Shown: piece by piece, positions 62,340 to 64,000 of the stretch | Position numbering within the stretch: position 1 is the stretch's first letter | How the letters are laid out: each line of letters begins with the position of its first letter | Assembly: GCA_009797885.1 (NCBI GenBank) | Contig: WNKP01000011.1 | Location: 1-64,000 of the forward strand | Length of the DNA stretch: 64,000 bases | DNA from: Flavobacteriaceae bacterium GF1 | Lineage (GTDB): Bacteria > Bacteroidota > Bacteroidia > Flavobacteriales > Flavobacteriaceae | Direction of reading: 5' to 3' | Notes under the pieces: generated by a model | Databases searched by the model: none | What the model was told of the DNA's origin: nothing | The model's input: the letters and a program-made list of their open reading frames with translations, nothing else | Translations under genes and position numbers: made by a program

Positions 62340-63104
62340 TTAATTTTCGGCAAACCCGATTACAGCATCAATATTATTGGCTTCGGCTGCGCCCTTAAAT
62401 TCCTCTTTAATCCGATTAAAATATTCCAGGGCTTTATCCCTGTAGCCTAAGTCCAAAGCGGCAACCCCAGCTTTGTACAAAAACTTGGGGGCCGTGAATT
62501 CATTCTCGCCGGCTGCGGCAATAGCCTTTTCATAATAATCCAATGCATCTTCCGGTTGCTTCAATTGTGAAAACGCATCCCCTATGCCGCCCAAGGCCAA
62601 GGATTTATAAACCTCATCATCCGATGAAAAATCCTCCAGATATGAAATGGCTTCCTGATATTGTTGTAGATTCAAGTAGGCCATTCCCGCAGAATACTTT
62701 GCCAAATTGGAAGTTGGGGTCCCACTGTACTCATCAATGATATCCAAAAATCCGAACTTACCCTCAGAACCATTCAATGCAAGTACCAACAAAGAATCTT
62801 TTTGTTCGTCATTGGTCAAAGCCTGATTGAAGTTTTGCATTGGATAAGAAAACTCGTTCGCAGCATTGGTATCCCTTGGCTCCACCACAAATTGGTTGTA
62901 CGCCAAATACCCTAAAACTCCAACGGCCACGGCAATTATGGCGCCCAGAATGAAATTTTGGTTCTTGGAGAACCAGGCCTCGGTCTTGGAAGCACCTTGA
63001 TCCAAGGTGGTGAATACCTCTGCAGTAGTACTGCTATCAACTTCTGCCTTAGCCTCCTCAGCCTTGTTCTTAGGTTTATATCCACGCTTCTTATAAGTGG
63101 CCAT
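62340..63104 (-). CDS. TPR-containing membrane protein (YfgM-like)
   Basis: The 254-residue protein has a basic, Lys-rich N-terminus (YKKRGYKPKNKAEEAKAEVD), one membrane segment at about 52-72 (FILGAIIAVAVGVLGYLAYN) and a periplasmic part with TPR-like helices. Examples are LAKYSAGMAYLNLQQYQEAI, LALGGIGDAFSQLKQPEDAL and YKAGVAALDLGYRDKALEYF. The layout matches YfgM-type proteins that assist secretion or envelope folding. It is divergent from recF. Confidence 0.88.
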   Translation of the reverse strand: MATYKKRGYKPKNKAEEAKAEVDSSTTAEVFTTLDQGASKTEAWFSKNQNFILGAIIAVAVGVLGYLAYNQFVVEPRDTNAANEFSYPMQNFNQALTNDEQKDSLLVLALNGSEGKFGFLDIIDEYSGTPTSNLAKYSAGMAYLNLQQYQEAISYLEDFSSDDEVYKSLALGGIGDAFSQLKQPEDALDYYEKAIAAAGENEFTAPKFLYKAGVAALDLGYRDKALEYFNRIKEEFKGAAEANNIDAVIGFAEN

Positions 63105-63229
63105 GCTTTAATTTTTAATCGCGCAAAAGTAATCGATTTCATTCAAAAACGAAAGGTAAATTATTCGTTATTTTTGGTGGCCTTGGAATGTCCATCAATA
63201 CGGTATCCGTCACAAGCAGATCAAAACAG

Positions 63230-64000
63230 ATGCACTTAAAACGTTTATCATTAGTCAATTACAAGAGTTTTGAGTCAAAAACCCTGGAGTTTAACCCTGT
63301 CATCAATTGTTTGGTAGGGGAAAACGGGGTGGGCAAAACCAATATCCTGGATGCCATTTACCACCTCTCTTTTGGGAAGAGTTACTTTAATCCTGTTTCC
63401 ACACAGAATATTAAGCACGGAACGGATTTCTTTGTCATTGAGGGGGAGTTTGAAAAAGAGGACAAAAATGAAAAAATAGTCTGTAGTTTTAAAAAAGGTT
63501 TAAAAAAGGTCATCAAACGCAATGGAAAGGCCTATGGGCGATTTTCCAATCACATTGGTTTTTTACCCCTGGTGATCATCTCACCTGCCGATCGGGATTT
63601 AATAATTGAAGGGAGTGATACCAGAAGAAAGTTTATTGATGGGGTCATCTCCCAATCGGATAAGGAATACTTACAAACCTTGATCGAATACAATAAAGTC
63701 CTTGCCCAAAGGAATTCATTGTTGAAATATTTTGTGGCCAACAATACGTTCAGTGGGGACACCCTCTCCATTTACAATCAACAACTGCATGAAAAGGGCA
63801 GCGTTATCCATCGCAAACGCCAACAGTTTTTGGAGGATTTTATCCCTATCTTCAAAGAACAGTACCAAAACATTTCTGAAAAAGAGGAGTACATTGACCT
63901 AAAGTATGACTCCAAACTATCGGAAAACACCTTACTGGAATTATTGGAAACAGCCTTGGAAAAAGACCGTATTCTGCAGTATACGAGTGTTGGCATCCAT
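63230..64000 (+). CDS. recF: DNA replication and repair protein RecF (partial, runs off window)
   Basis: The ATG at 63230 opens a frame that is still open at base 64000, giving 257 residues of about 360. The SMC-like ATPase starts [20 protein letters not shown]. Walker A is [20 protein letters not shown] (residues 30-49). Downstream are [15 protein letters not shown] and [20 protein letters not shown], RecF signatures. RecF helps load RecA at gaps through RecO and RecR. It diverges from the TPR gene with a 125-base interval. Confidence 0.96.
   Translation, partial: MHLKRLSLVNYKSFESKTLEFNPVINCLVGENGVGKTNILDAIYHLSFGKSYFNPVSTQNIKHGTDFFVIEGEFEKEDKNEKIVCSFKKGLKKVIKRNGKAYGRFSNHIGFLPLVIISPADRDLIIEGSDTRRKFIDGVISQSDKEYLQTLIEYNKVLAQRNSLLKYFVANNTFSGDTLSIYNQQLHEKGSVIHRKRQQFLEDFIPIFKEQYQNISEKEEYIDLKYDSKLSENTLLELLETALEKDRILQYTSVGIH

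Overview
The window looks like a marine flavobacterium (Bacteroidota, Flavobacteriaceae). The evidence is a giant SprB-like adhesin with a type IX secretion (T9SS type B) C-terminus, an ECF sigma/FecR/SusC/SusD locus with a sulfatase, promoter boxes of the TAnnTTTG type, few Shine-Dalgarno sequences, and the neighbourhoods parA-parB-DUF5683-dapB-lepB and udk-divIC-mutA-mutB. The species cannot be named from sequence alone.

Region 1 (1 to about 8809) is an integrated genetic element. Its right end is the 3' end of a tRNA-Pro(GGG) gene, with a divergent tyrosine recombinase beside it; the left end lies outside the window. The cargo is mostly unrecognised: a five-gene minus-strand operon ending in a DUF7666-like protein with 9-residue tandem repeats that runs off the edge, a divergent XRE repressor, coiled-coil and small membrane proteins, a small lipoprotein, a secreted barrel-like protein and a small DNA-binding protein. 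Two promoter regions share a near-identical 20-bp motif, which suggests one repressor regulon. There is also a GC-rich, ORF-free block that looks like a structured RNA.

Region 2 (8.8-22.3 kb) has a short scar with a partial tRNA copy and a REP-like palindrome, an 8.6-kb adhesin gene, a PQQ-type sugar dehydrogenase lipoprotein, an alanine:cation symporter and an unknown membrane protein.

Region 3 (22.6-30.9 kb) is a polysaccharide-utilisation locus: ECF sigma factor, FecR anti-sigma factor, SusC with an STN domain, SusD and a Cys-type sulfatase. Region 4 (31.0-40.9 kb) is an amino-sugar and peptidoglycan-recycling cluster: murQ with a DeoR repressor, divergent from a NagB/PIG-L fusion, then a DigH-like glycosidase lipoprotein, ampG, nagZ, a methyltransferase and anmK. 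Together these give a nearly complete route from murein fragments to fructose-6-phosphate, with no separate nagA visible.

Region 5 (41-51 kb) has a Bcr-type transporter and a GIY-YIG gene bracketed by a perfect 22-bp inverted repeat of REP-like character. Next come propionyl-CoA carboxylase (three subunits, minus strand) and, divergently, udk, divIC and both methylmalonyl-CoA mutase subunits. These cover propionate to succinyl-CoA except for the epimerase. Region 6 (51-64 kb) is ordinary core genome: parAB, dapB, lepB, WbqC, two rhomboid proteases, mutL, ribH, a TPR membrane protein and the start of recF.

The observations most worth following up are the GIY-YIG gene inside inverted REP-like repeats, the peptidoglycan-recycling cluster with its altered NagB fusion, the candidate structured RNA at about 6.0-6.3 kb, and the shared operator motif in the tRNA-Pro element.
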